Below are positions 26,972 to 37,538 of a stretch of 64,000 nt of DNA, piece after piece (within the stretch, counting starts at the first letter, position 1; every line of letters begins with the position of its first letter). The position numbers and the translations under genes were made by a program. The notes under the pieces were generated by a model. The model was not told the DNA's origin and ran no database searches. It was given only the letters and a program-made list of their open reading frames with translations. This stretch comes from Opitutia bacterium (GTDB lineage Bacteria; Verrucomicrobiota; Verrucomicrobiia; Opitutales; UBA953). Where the stretch lies: assembly GCA_947470855.1 (NCBI GenBank), contig CANIUQ010000002.1, positions 1-64,000 on the forward strand. The letters are read 5' to 3'.

Positions 26972-28525
26972 ATGAAACCTGTACTGCTCGTGATTCGTGA
27001 TGGCTGGGGCGAAAATCATAACCCTAAACATGACGCCTATAATGCCATCAAAGTGGCAAATATCCCCGTCTCACGAGGACTAAGCCAGCACTGGCCTCGA
27101 ACCGAAATCCTAGCCCATGGTCTCGATGTTGGACTCCCCGTAGGCATTATGGGCAATTCAGAAGTTGGGCACCAAAACATTGGCGCAGGTCGAATTGTTG
27201 ACCAAGAAATTGTACGTATCGACAAAGGATTAACCAACCCCAAGGCGATGCGCGAAATCAAAGCCTTTCGTGGGCTAGTCGATAATGTGAAAGCAACCAG
27301 CGGATCTGTGCACCTAATGGGACTTTGCTCCGAAGCAGGTGTTCACTCGACCCTACCCCATCTTTACGCTTTGCTTCGCTTACTCAAAGAAGAAGGCCTC
27401 ACAAAAGTTTTCGTCCACGCCTTTATGGATGGTCGAGATAGCCCACCAACCAGTGGCTTGGGCTATCTTAAACAGTGCGAAGCCGAAATGGCTAAAATCG
27501 GCGTCGGTAAAATCGCTAGCGTGTCGGGTCGCTTCTGGGCAATGGATCGCGACAACCGCTGGGAACGAGTCAAAACCGCTTACGACGCCTTAACTGGAGC
27601 CCCTGCACCAGAGGCGGATTCAGCCAGCGCTGCCGTTCAAGCCTACTACGATAAACCCACGGAGAGCTCCATGACGGGCGATGAGTTTGTCCCCGCAACT
27701 CGAATTCGTGGAACAGATTTCATTAAAGATGGCGATTCAGTTTTGTTCTTTAACTTCCGAGGCGATCGTCCCCGCGAAATCACCCGTGCTTTTATTGATC
27801 CACAATTCAAAGGATTCGCTCGTCCTCGTTTACTCAAATTGTTTTATGCAACGTTGACGAATTACGAGAAGGGTCTTTGTCCCAATGTCATCTTTGATAA
27901 ACCACCTAAGATGGTAAACATTCTTGGTGAGTGGGTAGCAAAACAAGGCATCAAACAATTCCGCACCGCTGAGACGGAGAAATTCCCTCACGTCACTTTC
28001 TTCTTCAACGATTATCGCGAGGAGCCTTTTGCTGGCGAAGAACGTGGCATGGCCCAAAGCCCCAAAGACGTTGCTACCTACGACCAAAAACCTGAAATGT
28101 CAGCGAGTCAGGTAACTGAAATGGCCAAAGCTGCTATTCTTTCAGAAAACTACGGCTTAATCGTCGTTAACTACGCAAACCCCGACATGGTTGGCCATAC
28201 GGGTTCACTGAAAGCAGTTTGCCAAGCCTGCGAAGCAGTTGATCAAGGCCTCGGCGTACTCCTTCAGGCCATCGATCAAGTCGGTGGCAAAGCCATCATT
28301 ACTGCTGACCATGGTAATGCAGACCAAATGTGGGAACCTGAAGAAAACTCACCCCACACTCGCCACACCCTTAACCCCGTCGAAGTCGTTGCCTACGGCA
28401 AGGATTGTCAAAAATTGAAGTTACGTAACACGGGAAGACTGGCCGATATTGCCCCCACTCTTCTGCAACTCATGGGTCTTCCTAAACCCGATGAAATGAC
28501 GGGAGAGAGTTTAATCTCGAAATGA
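26972..28525 (+). CDS. gpmI: 2,3-bisphosphoglycerate-independent phosphoglycerate mutase
   Basis: '[17 protein letters not shown]', '[19 protein letters not shown]', '[14 protein letters not shown]', '[14 protein letters not shown]', '[11 protein letters not shown]'. Confidence 0.96.
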   Translation: MKPVLLVIRDGWGENHNPKHDAYNAIKVANIPVSRGLSQHWPRTEILAHGLDVGLPVGIMGNSEVGHQNIGAGRIVDQEIVRIDKGLTNPKAMREIKAFRGLVDNVKATSGSVHLMGLCSEAGVHSTLPHLYALLRLLKEEGLTKVFVHAFMDGRDSPPTSGLGYLKQCEAEMAKIGVGKIASVSGRFWAMDRDNRWERVKTAYDALTGAPAPEADSASAAVQAYYDKPTESSMTGDEFVPATRIRGTDFIKDGDSVLFFNFRGDRPREITRAFIDPQFKGFARPRLLKLFYATLTNYEKGLCPNVIFDKPPKMVNILGEWVAKQGIKQFRTAETEKFPHVTFFFNDYREEPFAGEERGMAQSPKDVATYDQKPEMSASQVTEMAKAAILSENYGLIVVNYANPDMVGHTGSLKAVCQACEAVDQGLGVLLQAIDQVGGKAIITADHGNADQMWEPEENSPHTRHTLNPVEVVAYGKDCQKLKLRNTGRLADIAPTLLQLMGLPKPDEMTGESLISK

Positions 28526-28561
28526 GATTAACTGCATAACCATTAAACGAGACGAATAACT

Positions 28562-30412
28562 TTAACTCGCAAAGGTAATCCCTAACGAGTCAGCGACGGC
28601 ACGGACAATTTCAATTTCAGCTGGTTCTGCCTGCTGGTCGTTTAACATGGCGACCCCACAAGCACGCACGAATGAACGGCGGTCATTGACTCCTAAGCCA
28701 GAAATAACTGAGAGAGACTCTTGGACTTGATCAAGGTTCACTTGCTCGGATGTCAGCATCGATTGCATCGACTGCTCAAGTCCCAAAACCGAAGCTCCTA
28801 AACGATAGGCTTTTTGTTGTGCCATCGGTGATTCGCTCGAAGTAATCACTACGGCAGAAAGAACACGAGCAAAGTGATTTGGCACCGTGATGGCATTCGG
28901 TTGAGAACCTAAAGCATCTGGCGCTACTGATAAATATCGACGCATTGAGGCATGAATCAACATGACCATCATACCGTCTTCTGTGCCAACCGAGAGTTCT
29001 TTAATCGCGGCTCGAAACGCCGAAACCTGCGTCGCAGAGAGTTGACGCAAAGCAGGCATCGCCAAATCCAACAAAGGCACACGTGAACCAGCGGGAAGCG
29101 CCGTTAATAGAGGTTCAATCGTCAGAGCCTGCTTAACCACCTCGCCCGAAGCCAAGGAACGTGCACTATCGATTTGAGCCGTTCGTAAGACAGGATCCTG
29201 TCGCAAAATCAGACCCAAAACAATCGCCATCGCACCAATAGGCTCTTGGCTTACCGCCCTTAACTCAGAGGGAATCTTACCTTTAAATCGAACAGCCTCC
29301 TGAATTTCAATGTCCGAAGGAATACGCTCGGGCAAGGAAGGTGCAAAAGAGTTTGTGCGAGAATTAAAACCCGACAAAGGGGAATCGGCTAATTCGGTTT
29401 CATTTGCGGATACCGCGGAAGACAACTGGGATAAATCGGCAGAAAAGGAAGGGTCAATCCGAAGAACTCGATCGGCCAACGGGGGGTGTGTCGCAAAAAG
29501 CGAATCAAGGAAACTTCCAGAAGAACTGAAAAATAAGTGCTGCGCTTCGAGCTGTGCGACCGAGACCTCGTGCGGACGGCGAGCCAACTGTCCGACTTTA
29601 ACCAAAGCAGAGGCTAAACCTTTAGGGTTACGAGTGAATTGAACTGCGGAAGCATCGGCTAAATACTCACGCTGACGAGAAACCGAGGATTGAATAATCC
29701 GGGCAAAAAACATTCCCAACCAGCCAACAATCAAAACGACCAAGCCTGCAAGGGCGAGTGGCCAAGCCGACTTTTTATCATTCGAAGATTTCGAACTTAG
29801 GCCAACTCGAATCAGAATATAACCCAAACCAGCCAAGGCAGTTAAACCAGCAATCATCCCAATAATTTTAATATTCAAACGCATGTCACCGTTGGCGATG
29901 TGGCTAAACTCATGCGCAATCACACCCTGTAATTCATCGCGATTAAGATTTTTCAGGGCTCCAACAGTCACACCTACCACCGCATCCTTAGGATCATTGC
30001 CAGCCGCAAAAGCATTAATGGTATCGTCTCCATCCATGACGTAGCAATCGGGTACAGGCATACCAGAAGCGAGGGACATTTCTTGGACTACATTAAGATA
30101 ACGCCGTTCACGAGTATCTGTCGTATAGGGGGAAACAAGTCGCGCACCCAGGCTGGCCGCCACAGCACTACCACCCTTGGAGAGTTCTACAATTTTCAGC
30201 AAGCTACCGCCCAGAATGACAGCCAAGGCCAATCCACTTGTAGCCAGAAACATCCTCGGCTGCCACCAATCCAGAGGTAGGCCCAACTTGGTCTCGCCAA
30301 TCACCGCTAGCACATAAAGTGAACCCGCCAAGGAGAGAACAGCCAAGATAAGGATAGACACCAGTTTTGCGGTTCTCCCCCTTGCCTCATCTTGGGCTTT
30401 AAAGAAGTTCAT
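28562..30412 (-). CDS. M48-family (HtpX-like) membrane metalloprotease with long C-terminal extension
   Basis: 'GVIAHEFSHIANGDMRLNIK' (HExxH), 'REYLADASAVQFTRNPKGLASAL', 'FATHPPLADRVLRI'; downstream partner of lemA. Confidence 0.9.
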   Translation of the reverse strand: MNFFKAQDEARGRTAKLVSILILAVLSLAGSLYVLAVIGETKLGLPLDWWQPRMFLATSGLALAVILGGSLLKIVELSKGGSAVAASLGARLVSPYTTDTRERRYLNVVQEMSLASGMPVPDCYVMDGDDTINAFAAGNDPKDAVVGVTVGALKNLNRDELQGVIAHEFSHIANGDMRLNIKIIGMIAGLTALAGLGYILIRVGLSSKSSNDKKSAWPLALAGLVVLIVGWLGMFFARIIQSSVSRQREYLADASAVQFTRNPKGLASALVKVGQLARRPHEVSVAQLEAQHLFFSSSGSFLDSLFATHPPLADRVLRIDPSFSADLSQLSSAVSANETELADSPLSGFNSRTNSFAPSLPERIPSDIEIQEAVRFKGKIPSELRAVSQEPIGAMAIVLGLILRQDPVLRTAQIDSARSLASGEVVKQALTIEPLLTALPAGSRVPLLDLAMPALRQLSATQVSAFRAAIKELSVGTEDGMMVMLIHASMRRYLSVAPDALGSQPNAITVPNHFARVLSAVVITSSESPMAQQKAYRLGASVLGLEQSMQSMLTSEQVNLDQVQESLSVISGLGVNDRRSFVRACGVAMLNDQQAEPAEIEIVRAVADSLGITFAS

Positions 30413-30447
30413 CGTTTGATAGCTGACTCAGGCGAGTCAGATACTGG

Positions 30448-31047
30448 TCAAAAAGCGACCTTAGGTACAGCACGCTCTTGTTCACTCTCAATCTTAAACA
30501 ACTCAGCAGGAGCAAAACCAAAAGCACCCGCAAAAAGGAGATTAGGGAAAACTTCACGACTATTATTATAGTCGAGAACAGCATCGTTATAGGCCTGACG
30601 TGAAAATGCGATACGGTTTTCAGTAGAAGTTAATTCTTCCATTAATTGATTCATGGTCGAATCAGCCTTCAGTTGAGGATAGTTTTCCGACACGACCATT
30701 AAACGACCGAGGGCACCCGAGAGACCCGATTCAGCCTGAGCCAATTCGCGCATCGCCTCAGGATCAGAGGGGTTACCAGCGAACTTGATATTAGCCTGGG
30801 TCGCTTTCGCACGAGCACTGATGACAGCATCGAGCGTCCCACGTTCATGGGCCATATAACCCTTCGCCGTTTCCACCAAATTAGGAATCAGGTCGTAGCG
30901 TCGTTTTAACTGCACATCAACCTGGGCGAAACTGTTACGAAAACGATTTCGCAAAGCAACGAGGGTATTGTAGATACCAACCAAGAACAGGGCGGCAAAA
31001 ACAAGAATGCCGACGACAATTAAGGAAACGATGATGGCAAGTGACAT
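30448..31047 (-). CDS. lemA: LemA family protein
   Basis: 'YNTLVALRNRFRNSFAQVDVQLKRRYDLIPNLVETAKGYMAHERGTLDAVISAR', 'LMVVSENYPQLKADSTMNQLMEELTSTENRIAFSRQAYNDAVLDYN'. Confidence 0.95.
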   Translation of the reverse strand: MSLAIIVSLIVVGILVFAALFLVGIYNTLVALRNRFRNSFAQVDVQLKRRYDLIPNLVETAKGYMAHERGTLDAVISARAKATQANIKFAGNPSDPEAMRELAQAESGLSGALGRLMVVSENYPQLKADSTMNQLMEELTSTENRIAFSRQAYNDAVLDYNNSREVFPNLLFAGAFGFAPAELFKIESEQERAVPKVAF

Positions 31048-31152
31048 GGTAGTTCGATTATTTAAATTAAGGCACCCTACCCCCTTCGCAAGGCCAACTG
31101 GATTATTATTTTTTACAAAAAATCGCCTAAATTATAACGACAAATCAGCCAT

Positions 31153-32025
31153 TTATGGCAATTGGGCCAACTTTTCACAAACCTCATCAATCAAGAAAGC
31201 GGGAGTGGAAGCACCAGCGGTTACCCCGACGGTCTTGTATCGCTGAAAAGAGGGGAAATCGAGTTCGGCGGCGGTCTCGACGTGAAAACAGGGCAAACCT
31301 TGTCGCTCCACGAGTTTAGCCAATTTGACCGTGTTAGCGGAATGACGTCCTCCAATGACGACAATCGCTTCGCAACCCTGCCTTGCCAATTCGACGACAT
31401 CTGACTGGCGATCCTTCGTCGCACCACAAATGGTGTCAAAAATTTCTACCACGGGATACTTTGTCCGCAAATGGGCTGCCAGCTTTTCAAATTCATCGGT
31501 AAACATGGTGGACTGTGAAACCATGCAAACTCTATCCCCTAAGGGTGGCAGATCTTCGATGTCTGTAATCGAAGTAATCACGTGCCCCCGATTTTCTGCA
31601 TAACCTAAAAGGCCGATAACCTCAGGGTGCTTGGGGTCGCCAAAAATAACCGTGGCGTAACCCTTTTTAGCATGAAGACGCACCTTACCCGCAATAATAC
31701 CCACATCAGGACAGGTCGCATCGCGAAACTCCATGCCCAGAGATTTTAAATAAGCACGGCGCTCTGGAGAAATCCCATGAGCGCGAACTACCATGACAGC
31801 CTGATCTTGGCCTTGGTGCGAAACCGACAAAGGCGCCTGGCTTCGATAATCACCGACTTCACGAATACCCTCCTGCGTTAAAACTTCCATCATCTGGCGA
31901 TTATGAATCAGTGGGCCGTCCGTATAAACAGGATGACGACCTTTATGAGCGTATTCACGAGCAATATCGATTGCACGTTCAACACCCCAACAGAAACCAG
32001 CAGACTTGGCTCGAATCACTTTCAC
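31153..32025 (-). CDS. ispH: 4-hydroxy-3-methylbut-2-enyl diphosphate reductase
   Basis: 'AKSAGFCWGVERAIDIA', 'VYTDGPLIHNRQMM', 'DATCPDVG', 'VGVTAGASTPAFLIDEV'. Confidence 0.96.
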   Translation of the reverse strand: MKVIRAKSAGFCWGVERAIDIAREYAHKGRHPVYTDGPLIHNRQMMEVLTQEGIREVGDYRSQAPLSVSHQGQDQAVMVVRAHGISPERRAYLKSLGMEFRDATCPDVGIIAGKVRLHAKKGYATVIFGDPKHPEVIGLLGYAENRGHVITSITDIEDLPPLGDRVCMVSQSTMFTDEFEKLAAHLRTKYPVVEIFDTICGATKDRQSDVVELARQGCEAIVVIGGRHSANTVKLAKLVERQGLPCFHVETAAELDFPSFQRYKTVGVTAGASTPAFLIDEVCEKLAQLP

Positions 32026-32055
32026 GTCCTTAAAGTGAAGGGATTACACGAAGTT

Positions 32056-33225
32056 TCAAGCCCGAGGTGCATCCAAAGTTCGCACCCTTCGATGTTTAAG
32101 GGGAAAACGCAATGTAACCGTCGTTCCGACCTGCGGCGTGCTTTGAATATCCACCGTCCCACCATGTGCCCTCAAAATCTTTAATAAAATCAACATCCCT
32201 AAGCCACCACCCGACTCTTTAGTCGTATAATAAGCATCAAAGACTCGCGTTAATTTATCTGCAGGAATGCCCACACCGGTATCTTTAACGGCCAAAACTA
32301 CCCAATCATCATCCGAAGAAATCGTGATAAAAATATCCCCGCCACGATCCATGGCTTCGAGGGAATTTTTTAATACATTAAAGAGTGCTTGTTTAATTTG
32401 ATTACGATCCGCTGAAATCAAGGGGACTTCGCTCGCCACATCGACCGAGACACGCACACCCAATTGTTTAAATTGATCCTGAAGCAAATTCATCGCCTCA
32501 GCCACAACCGCAACGACATCGGTATCCAGTAGATGAGGCGGTGACGGACGAATGGCACCAAGGAATTCTCGGACAATGCCATCCAAACGAGTAATCTCTG
32601 ACTGACAAACCTCGGCAGCCTGTCTGACTTTTTGCGCCGCTGGAGTATCACCCAACTTTTCCGCTTCGCGACGCAACAACTGTAAATGAATACCTATCGC
32701 ATTCAAGGGATTACCCACTTCGTGAGCCACTCCTGCTGCTAAAGCGACAATCGAATCGATTCGCTCACTTTCAACGCGGGATTCAGTTTGCACTCGCTCA
32801 GCCGTTATATCGCTCAAAACAGCCACACTTCGCGCTCGATCAGAATCGTGAACACCTCCCACCTTGGCGAGATGTAGTCGCAAAACGCGTGGCTCAGGAT
32901 AGCGCACTTCAATTTCACGATTCACCGCCTCTGCTTCTACCGGCAAGGCCAAAGCTTGAGCAATATCGGGAGATAATCGGCGCAATTCCGCACCTGTCAC
33001 AGCTTCACTACTCACCCCCAATAAACGCACGGCTGCTGAATTTGCATAGTCAATCGAACCATCCGCCGCTAAGACAATCACGCCTTCTCGTAAAGTATCC
33101 AAAACCGTCTCCATGAGGTCGCGCTCGCGCTCCAAACGCCGAGCCAAAATAGCTAAATTTTGTGAATCTAAACCATCGATTCGCCCGAGAACTCGATCCA
33201 ATGGACTGAAGCGACGGGTGGCCAT
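32056..33225 (-). CDS. PAS-domain sensor histidine kinase (NtrB-like)
   Basis: 'MEAVLDTLREGVIVLAADGSIDYAN'-type PAS region, H-box 'GVAHEVGNPLNAIGIHLQLL', N/G boxes 'ALFNVLKNSLEAM', 'VKDTGVGIPADKLTRVFDAYYTTKESGGGLGM'. Confidence 0.93.
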   Translation of the reverse strand: MATRRFSPLDRVLGRIDGLDSQNLAILARRLERERDLMETVLDTLREGVIVLAADGSIDYANSAAVRLLGVSSEAVTGAELRRLSPDIAQALALPVEAEAVNREIEVRYPEPRVLRLHLAKVGGVHDSDRARSVAVLSDITAERVQTESRVESERIDSIVALAAGVAHEVGNPLNAIGIHLQLLRREAEKLGDTPAAQKVRQAAEVCQSEITRLDGIVREFLGAIRPSPPHLLDTDVVAVVAEAMNLLQDQFKQLGVRVSVDVASEVPLISADRNQIKQALFNVLKNSLEAMDRGGDIFITISSDDDWVVLAVKDTGVGIPADKLTRVFDAYYTTKESGGGLGMLILLKILRAHGGTVDIQSTPQVGTTVTLRFPLKHRRVRTLDAPRA

Positions 33226-33226
33226 A

Positions 33227-33889
33227 TCAACAAGAACGAGTCGCCAAAGCGGCGCTCAGTTCAGCAACAAGTTTTTGTGCGACAACTTTTTTAGAGGCGG
33301 GGCCAATAACCTGACGATACCCTTCACGACCAAGAAGAATGAGTTGATTTTCATCTCGACCAAAAGCGCCTGCAGGACCAGCAACAGAGTTTGCCGCAAT
33401 AAAATCAATTTTCTTCTGTGAAAGTTTGGTGCGGGCGTTTTCCTCAACCGACTCTGTCTCAGCCGCAAATCCAACGAGAAGTTGATCAGGGCGTCGCCGT
33501 TGTGCCAAGGTGGCTAGGATATCGGGCACAGGCTCTAATTCAACAGAGAGATTTTTGCCGGTCTTTTTTAATTTTTCGGGCAAGCAAACCTTGGGACGCC
33601 AATCACTGACAGCAGCCGTCATGATTAAAACATCACACGGTCCAAAAAGTGCGTCGGTTTGGCGAAGCATCTCCTCGGCCGTCACAACAGGATAGAGCAT
33701 GACTCCAACTGGCTCAGGTAGCGAGACAGGTCCAGCAACCAAATCCACCGTCCAACCCAGAGCCGATGCGGCTTCGGCAATAGCAAATCCCATTTTTCCC
33801 GAGGAGGGATTGCTGATAAAACGCACGGGATCAAAATACTCCCGAGTTGGACCAGCAGTGATGAGACAGCGGATAGACATTGTGACCAA
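33227..33889 (-). CDS. coaB: Phosphopantothenate--cysteine ligase (CoaB, stand-alone)
   Basis: '[33 protein letters not shown]', '[13 protein letters not shown]', '[10 protein letters not shown]', 'IAANSVAG'; no CoaC/flavoprotein half in the ORF. Confidence 0.92.
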   Translation of the reverse strand: MVTMSIRCLITAGPTREYFDPVRFISNPSSGKMGFAIAEAASALGWTVDLVAGPVSLPEPVGVMLYPVVTAEEMLRQTDALFGPCDVLIMTAAVSDWRPKVCLPEKLKKTGKNLSVELEPVPDILATLAQRRRPDQLLVGFAAETESVEENARTKLSQKKIDFIAANSVAGPAGAFGRDENQLILLGREGYRQVIGPASKKVVAQKLVAELSAALATRSC

Positions 33890-33988
33890 ACAAATTTAGC
33901 CACAAAAAGAGGTCAAGGGCGAGAGCGAAGCCATGGCTAAAACCCCTTAAAACTTTGCCAATCTGCCTTTCGCCTCCACTGTCGCCCC

Positions 33989-34600
33989 ATGGATATTTAT
34001 TTAGCAACCAGCAATGCCCATAAGGCCGAAGAGTTTGGTCGAATGTTTGCTCAGGCTGGTCTCGCCATAAAAGTTCACTCGGCGAAAGAACTCGGCGGCA
34101 TGCCCTATGTTGAAGAAATCACAGGGACCTTCACTGGCAACTGTCGCTTGAAAGCCGAAGCTCTCCGTCGCATCGCTTCCCCCAAATCGTGGGTACTCGC
34201 TGATGACAGTGGCCTGTGTTGCGATGCTTTACAAGGTGGCCCTGGAGTCGATTCTGCTATTTACGCCGGCAAAGGTGCGACCGATGCACAAAACCGCACC
34301 AAACTTTTAGATGCTCTTAAAAAAGCCCCTGCTCATAAACGAGGAGCGCGCTTTGAATGTCACTTGCTTATCATTGGACCCAATCGCGAAGAACAAAAAT
34401 TTCTCGGCCAATGCTGGGGTCGCATTCTTGAACAGGAAGTAGGCACGGAAGGATTTGGTTATGATTCACTTTTTGTCCCAAGCGGTTTTGAAAAAACTTT
34501 TGGCGAACTATCGCCGCAAACGAAGGACAAGTTAAGTCATCGCGCAAAAGCGTTCGCTCAATTAGTTAACTGGATTAAGCAGAGCGAAATTCGCCTTTAA
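33989..34600 (+). CDS. rdgB: Non-canonical purine NTP pyrophosphatase (RdgB/HAM1 family)
   Basis: 'IYLATSNAHKAEEFGRMF', 'SWVLADDSGLCCDALQGGPGVDSAIYAG', 'EGFGYDSLFVPSGFEKTFGELSPQTKDKLSHRAKA'. Confidence 0.96.
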   Translation: MDIYLATSNAHKAEEFGRMFAQAGLAIKVHSAKELGGMPYVEEITGTFTGNCRLKAEALRRIASPKSWVLADDSGLCCDALQGGPGVDSAIYAGKGATDAQNRTKLLDALKKAPAHKRGARFECHLLIIGPNREEQKFLGQCWGRILEQEVGTEGFGYDSLFVPSGFEKTFGELSPQTKDKLSHRAKAFAQLVNWIKQSEIRL

Positions 34601-34602
34601 AA

Positions 34603-35571
34603 TCAGAAGAAAATCGCTTCAGAAAGCGCTTCGGTGGGTCCCATAAAGGCCACACGTTGAGCCATCGATTCCACGGTATCATCGTGGGTAAATTTCAACC
34701 CCGCCCAAGTTCCCTGTTCGGCATGTTCCCAGGAGAAATGACTACCATCTTCGTAACTCCATTCCGCATCGAGGTTGTCGCCTACCGGAGCATCTTCCGA
34801 GAGATTAAAAGTGGCCTTTAAACTAACACCCGAAACCTTACTGCATCCACTCAGACAATCACGCATCCAGTTTAACAAACCTGCTGCTTCCCCACGCATT
34901 GAGGGCGTATGATTAAGCGTCACTGATTTTAATCCACGGACTAATAATTCAGGAGAGTGGGCGGCTAAAAATTGTCCTAACGCTTGACGCACAGGCAAAC
35001 AACGTGCGACAGAAAGATCACGCACACTAGCTGGCTTAGGAAATGGTAAAGAGAAGAAATCGTTTCCGATTAAAGTGCGGTCGGCGACGATTCGCCGACA
35101 ACGTTGTGTCCAGGACAGCCAGGGCTCCATTTCTTCATCCGTCACTCCATGCACCCATAAATTCACTGGTAAATCGCCTTCTAGCCAGGTTGAGACTAAC
35201 GATTCAATCTCATTGGAGGGTTTGCCATGGGCGAGCATCAAAGCCTCACAGCAACGCTTACCCCGTCGCGCAGGATCAAAGAAGCAAACAACATTAACCT
35301 TTGCCTCCAAGGGGGCTTTGGCTTCGGCCACAGGTCGCGCCGCCAAAACAATCACTCGACAGGGATAGCGCTGAGCAAAGAGTACGGCGTCATCGAAGCG
35401 TGCTTGGGCATCCTCGGGTTTCACTCCCGCACCAAACATAAGAACGAGATTCATTTGCGAGGCTCGTGCAGCTTCCTCTCCTTCCTCAGCCCATGCTTTA
35501 TCAAGAGCCGAAAGCGCCGAGGAGACTTTCAATGAAAAACCAGGAAGTGTATCTAAATTGGGATGCGCCAT
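34603..35571 (-). CDS. opcA: OpcA-like glucose-6-phosphate dehydrogenase assembly protein
   Basis: OpcA-like sequence ('RASQMNLVLMF', 'RYPCRVIVLAARP', 'LPVNLWVHGV') directly downstream of zwf. Confidence 0.82.
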   Translation of the reverse strand: MAHPNLDTLPGFSLKVSSALSALDKAWAEEGEEAARASQMNLVLMFGAGVKPEDAQARFDDAVLFAQRYPCRVIVLAARPVAEAKAPLEAKVNVVCFFDPARRGKRCCEALMLAHGKPSNEIESLVSTWLEGDLPVNLWVHGVTDEEMEPWLSWTQRCRRIVADRTLIGNDFFSLPFPKPASVRDLSVARCLPVRQALGQFLAAHSPELLVRGLKSVTLNHTPSMRGEAAGLLNWMRDCLSGCSKVSGVSLKATFNLSEDAPVGDNLDAEWSYEDGSHFSWEHAEQGTWAGLKFTHDDTVESMAQRVAFMGPTEALSEAIFF

Positions 35572-35577
35572 GACACT

Positions 35578-37131
35578 TTAACGTCCTGCATTACGCCAAG
35601 TATGACCTTGGGCTGCGAGTAATTCATCCGCACCCGATGGTCCCCAAGAACCTGCGGCATAGGACTCCAAACTTTGCTTACCCGCTTTTTCCCATGACTG
35701 AAGGAGTGGCGTAAAGAGACGCCAAGATGCTTCCGTCTCATCTCCACGAATAAAGAGAGTGCGGTCCCCCACAATCGCATCGAGAATCAAACGCTCGTAA
35801 GCCTCAGGCGTATTGGAACCATAAGTCGTGGCGTAACGGAAACTTAGACGTACCGGCTGGGTTCGTGGTTCGAGACCAGGGACTTTAGAATTAAGGACTA
35901 AAGTCATCCCCTCATCGGGCTGGATTTGAATGACCAATCGATTGGGCGCGATATCATAACGTGAATCGCCCGCAAACAATCCAGAAACGGGTTGTTTAAA
36001 TTGCACAGCAATCTCCGAAACGCGACGGGCGAGACGTTTACCCGAACGCATATAAAACGGTACGCCACTCCAACGCGCGTTATCGATAGAAAGTTTGAGA
36101 GCGCAAAATGTCTCCGTGAAAGAAGAGGCGGGAATATCTTTTTCCTGGTGGTAACCAACCACGGTTTCGCCGCCAGACAAACCGGCCGTGTAGTAAGCTC
36201 GCACGGCATCCCCACCCGACCCCAAACGCAGTGGCTGAACCGATTGCAGCAACTTCACTTTTTCATCTCGAATATGCTCAGCCGAAAGCGAAGCTGGTTG
36301 GTCCATGGCCGTTAAAGCCAACAACTGCATGGTGTGATTTTGCAACATATCACGCGTTGCCCCGCTGTGATCATAGTAACCACCTCGCGAACCAACACCT
36401 AACTCTTCTGCGACTGTGATTTGGACATGATCAACGTGACGATTATTCCAAAGTGGCTCTAAAATCGGATTAGCAAAACGCTGGACCAGCAAGTCTTGCA
36501 CAGTTTCTTTACCTAAATAGTGATCGATGCGATAGATTTGCGGCTCTTGAAAGTGACGAGCTGCTACCGTGTTCAAATGCACAGCCGAAGCGAGATCACG
36601 ACCAAAAGGTTTTTCAATAATGACCTTACTTTCCAAAGCAGTGCCCAGGCCACGCGAAGCCAAACCCGACTTTCCAAGGTTTTCTAAAATAGCCTCAAAA
36701 ACGGTCGGAGGGGTTGAAATATAAAAAACGACCTGCAAAGGACGGCCCGCCGTCTTCTCGGCCGATGCAATCTTTGCTTTTAATCCCTCGTAAGCGGCAA
36801 ACTCGTCGTAACCCCCAGCTTGATAATAAGTGTGATCGCAAACCCGCTTCCAAATATCTTTGCGGTATTCACGACGTGAAAACTTTTCGATGTCACTGGA
36901 CGAAGTTTGCCGAAACTCCGCATCGGGAATCGGCTTTCTTCCAAATCCTATCAAGGTAAAGTCCGACGGTAATAAACTATCGACCGCCAAATTATAAAGG
37001 GCGGGTAAGAGTTTACGTGCGGCTAGGTCGCCCGAGGCACCAAAGATAACCAGGCAGGTAGGCTGAGCTCCACGGTGCTTACTCAGGCCAGCGAGAAAAG
37101 GATGACGGTCGTTGTCGGACATCGGATTCAA
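35578..37131 (-). CDS. zwf: Glucose-6-phosphate 1-dehydrogenase
   Basis: 'LVIFGASGDLAARKLLPALYNLA', 'RIDHYLGKETVQDLLVQRFAN', 'GVPFYMRSGKRLARRVSEIAVQFK'. Confidence 0.97.
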   Translation of the reverse strand: MNPMSDNDRHPFLAGLSKHRGAQPTCLVIFGASGDLAARKLLPALYNLAVDSLLPSDFTLIGFGRKPIPDAEFRQTSSSDIEKFSRREYRKDIWKRVCDHTYYQAGGYDEFAAYEGLKAKIASAEKTAGRPLQVVFYISTPPTVFEAILENLGKSGLASRGLGTALESKVIIEKPFGRDLASAVHLNTVAARHFQEPQIYRIDHYLGKETVQDLLVQRFANPILEPLWNNRHVDHVQITVAEELGVGSRGGYYDHSGATRDMLQNHTMQLLALTAMDQPASLSAEHIRDEKVKLLQSVQPLRLGSGGDAVRAYYTAGLSGGETVVGYHQEKDIPASSFTETFCALKLSIDNARWSGVPFYMRSGKRLARRVSEIAVQFKQPVSGLFAGDSRYDIAPNRLVIQIQPDEGMTLVLNSKVPGLEPRTQPVRLSFRYATTYGSNTPEAYERLILDAIVGDRTLFIRGDETEASWRLFTPLLQSWEKAGKQSLESYAAGSWGPSGADELLAAQGHTWRNAGR

Positions 37132-37538
37132 AAGAAATGCTTACGTAAGAGGGGAATTCCCCGGTGTTGAAGCAAGCGGACGGTGCCCCCTTGGCAAACC
37201 ATAACCTCTATGACATCAAATCGAGTGTGAGGAGCACCCCCAATTTGCCTTAACCAGGCCCTCGCCGCTCTCTGCAGAGCCCTTTTTTTCCTTCGATTCA
37301 CCGCACGGTACCCTTCTCCACCCCAGTCGGCCGTTCGGGTTTTCACCTCCACAAAAACGAGAACCACCCCATCAAGGACAACTAAATCCAACTCATCCAA
37401 TCCCGAGCGCCAGTTACGAGCTAATACCTTACACCCTTGGCGCCGGTAATACTTTTCAGCTAATCGCTCTCCCTTATGACCAAGAGTTTGAGGCTTAAAA
37501 CAGCTTGGTAGCCACCGACGAAAGTCAAAAAATGACAT
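37128..37538 (-). CDS. YraN/UPF0102 family (putative endonuclease-like) protein
   Basis: 'GHKGERLAEKYYRRQGCKVLARNWRSGLDELDLVVLDGVVLVFVEVKTRT'. Confidence 0.93.
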   Translation of the reverse strand: MSFFDFRRWLPSCFKPQTLGHKGERLAEKYYRRQGCKVLARNWRSGLDELDLVVLDGVVLVFVEVKTRTADWGGEGYRAVNRRKKRALQRAARAWLRQIGGAPHTRFDVIEVMVCQGGTVRLLQHRGIPLLRKHFF

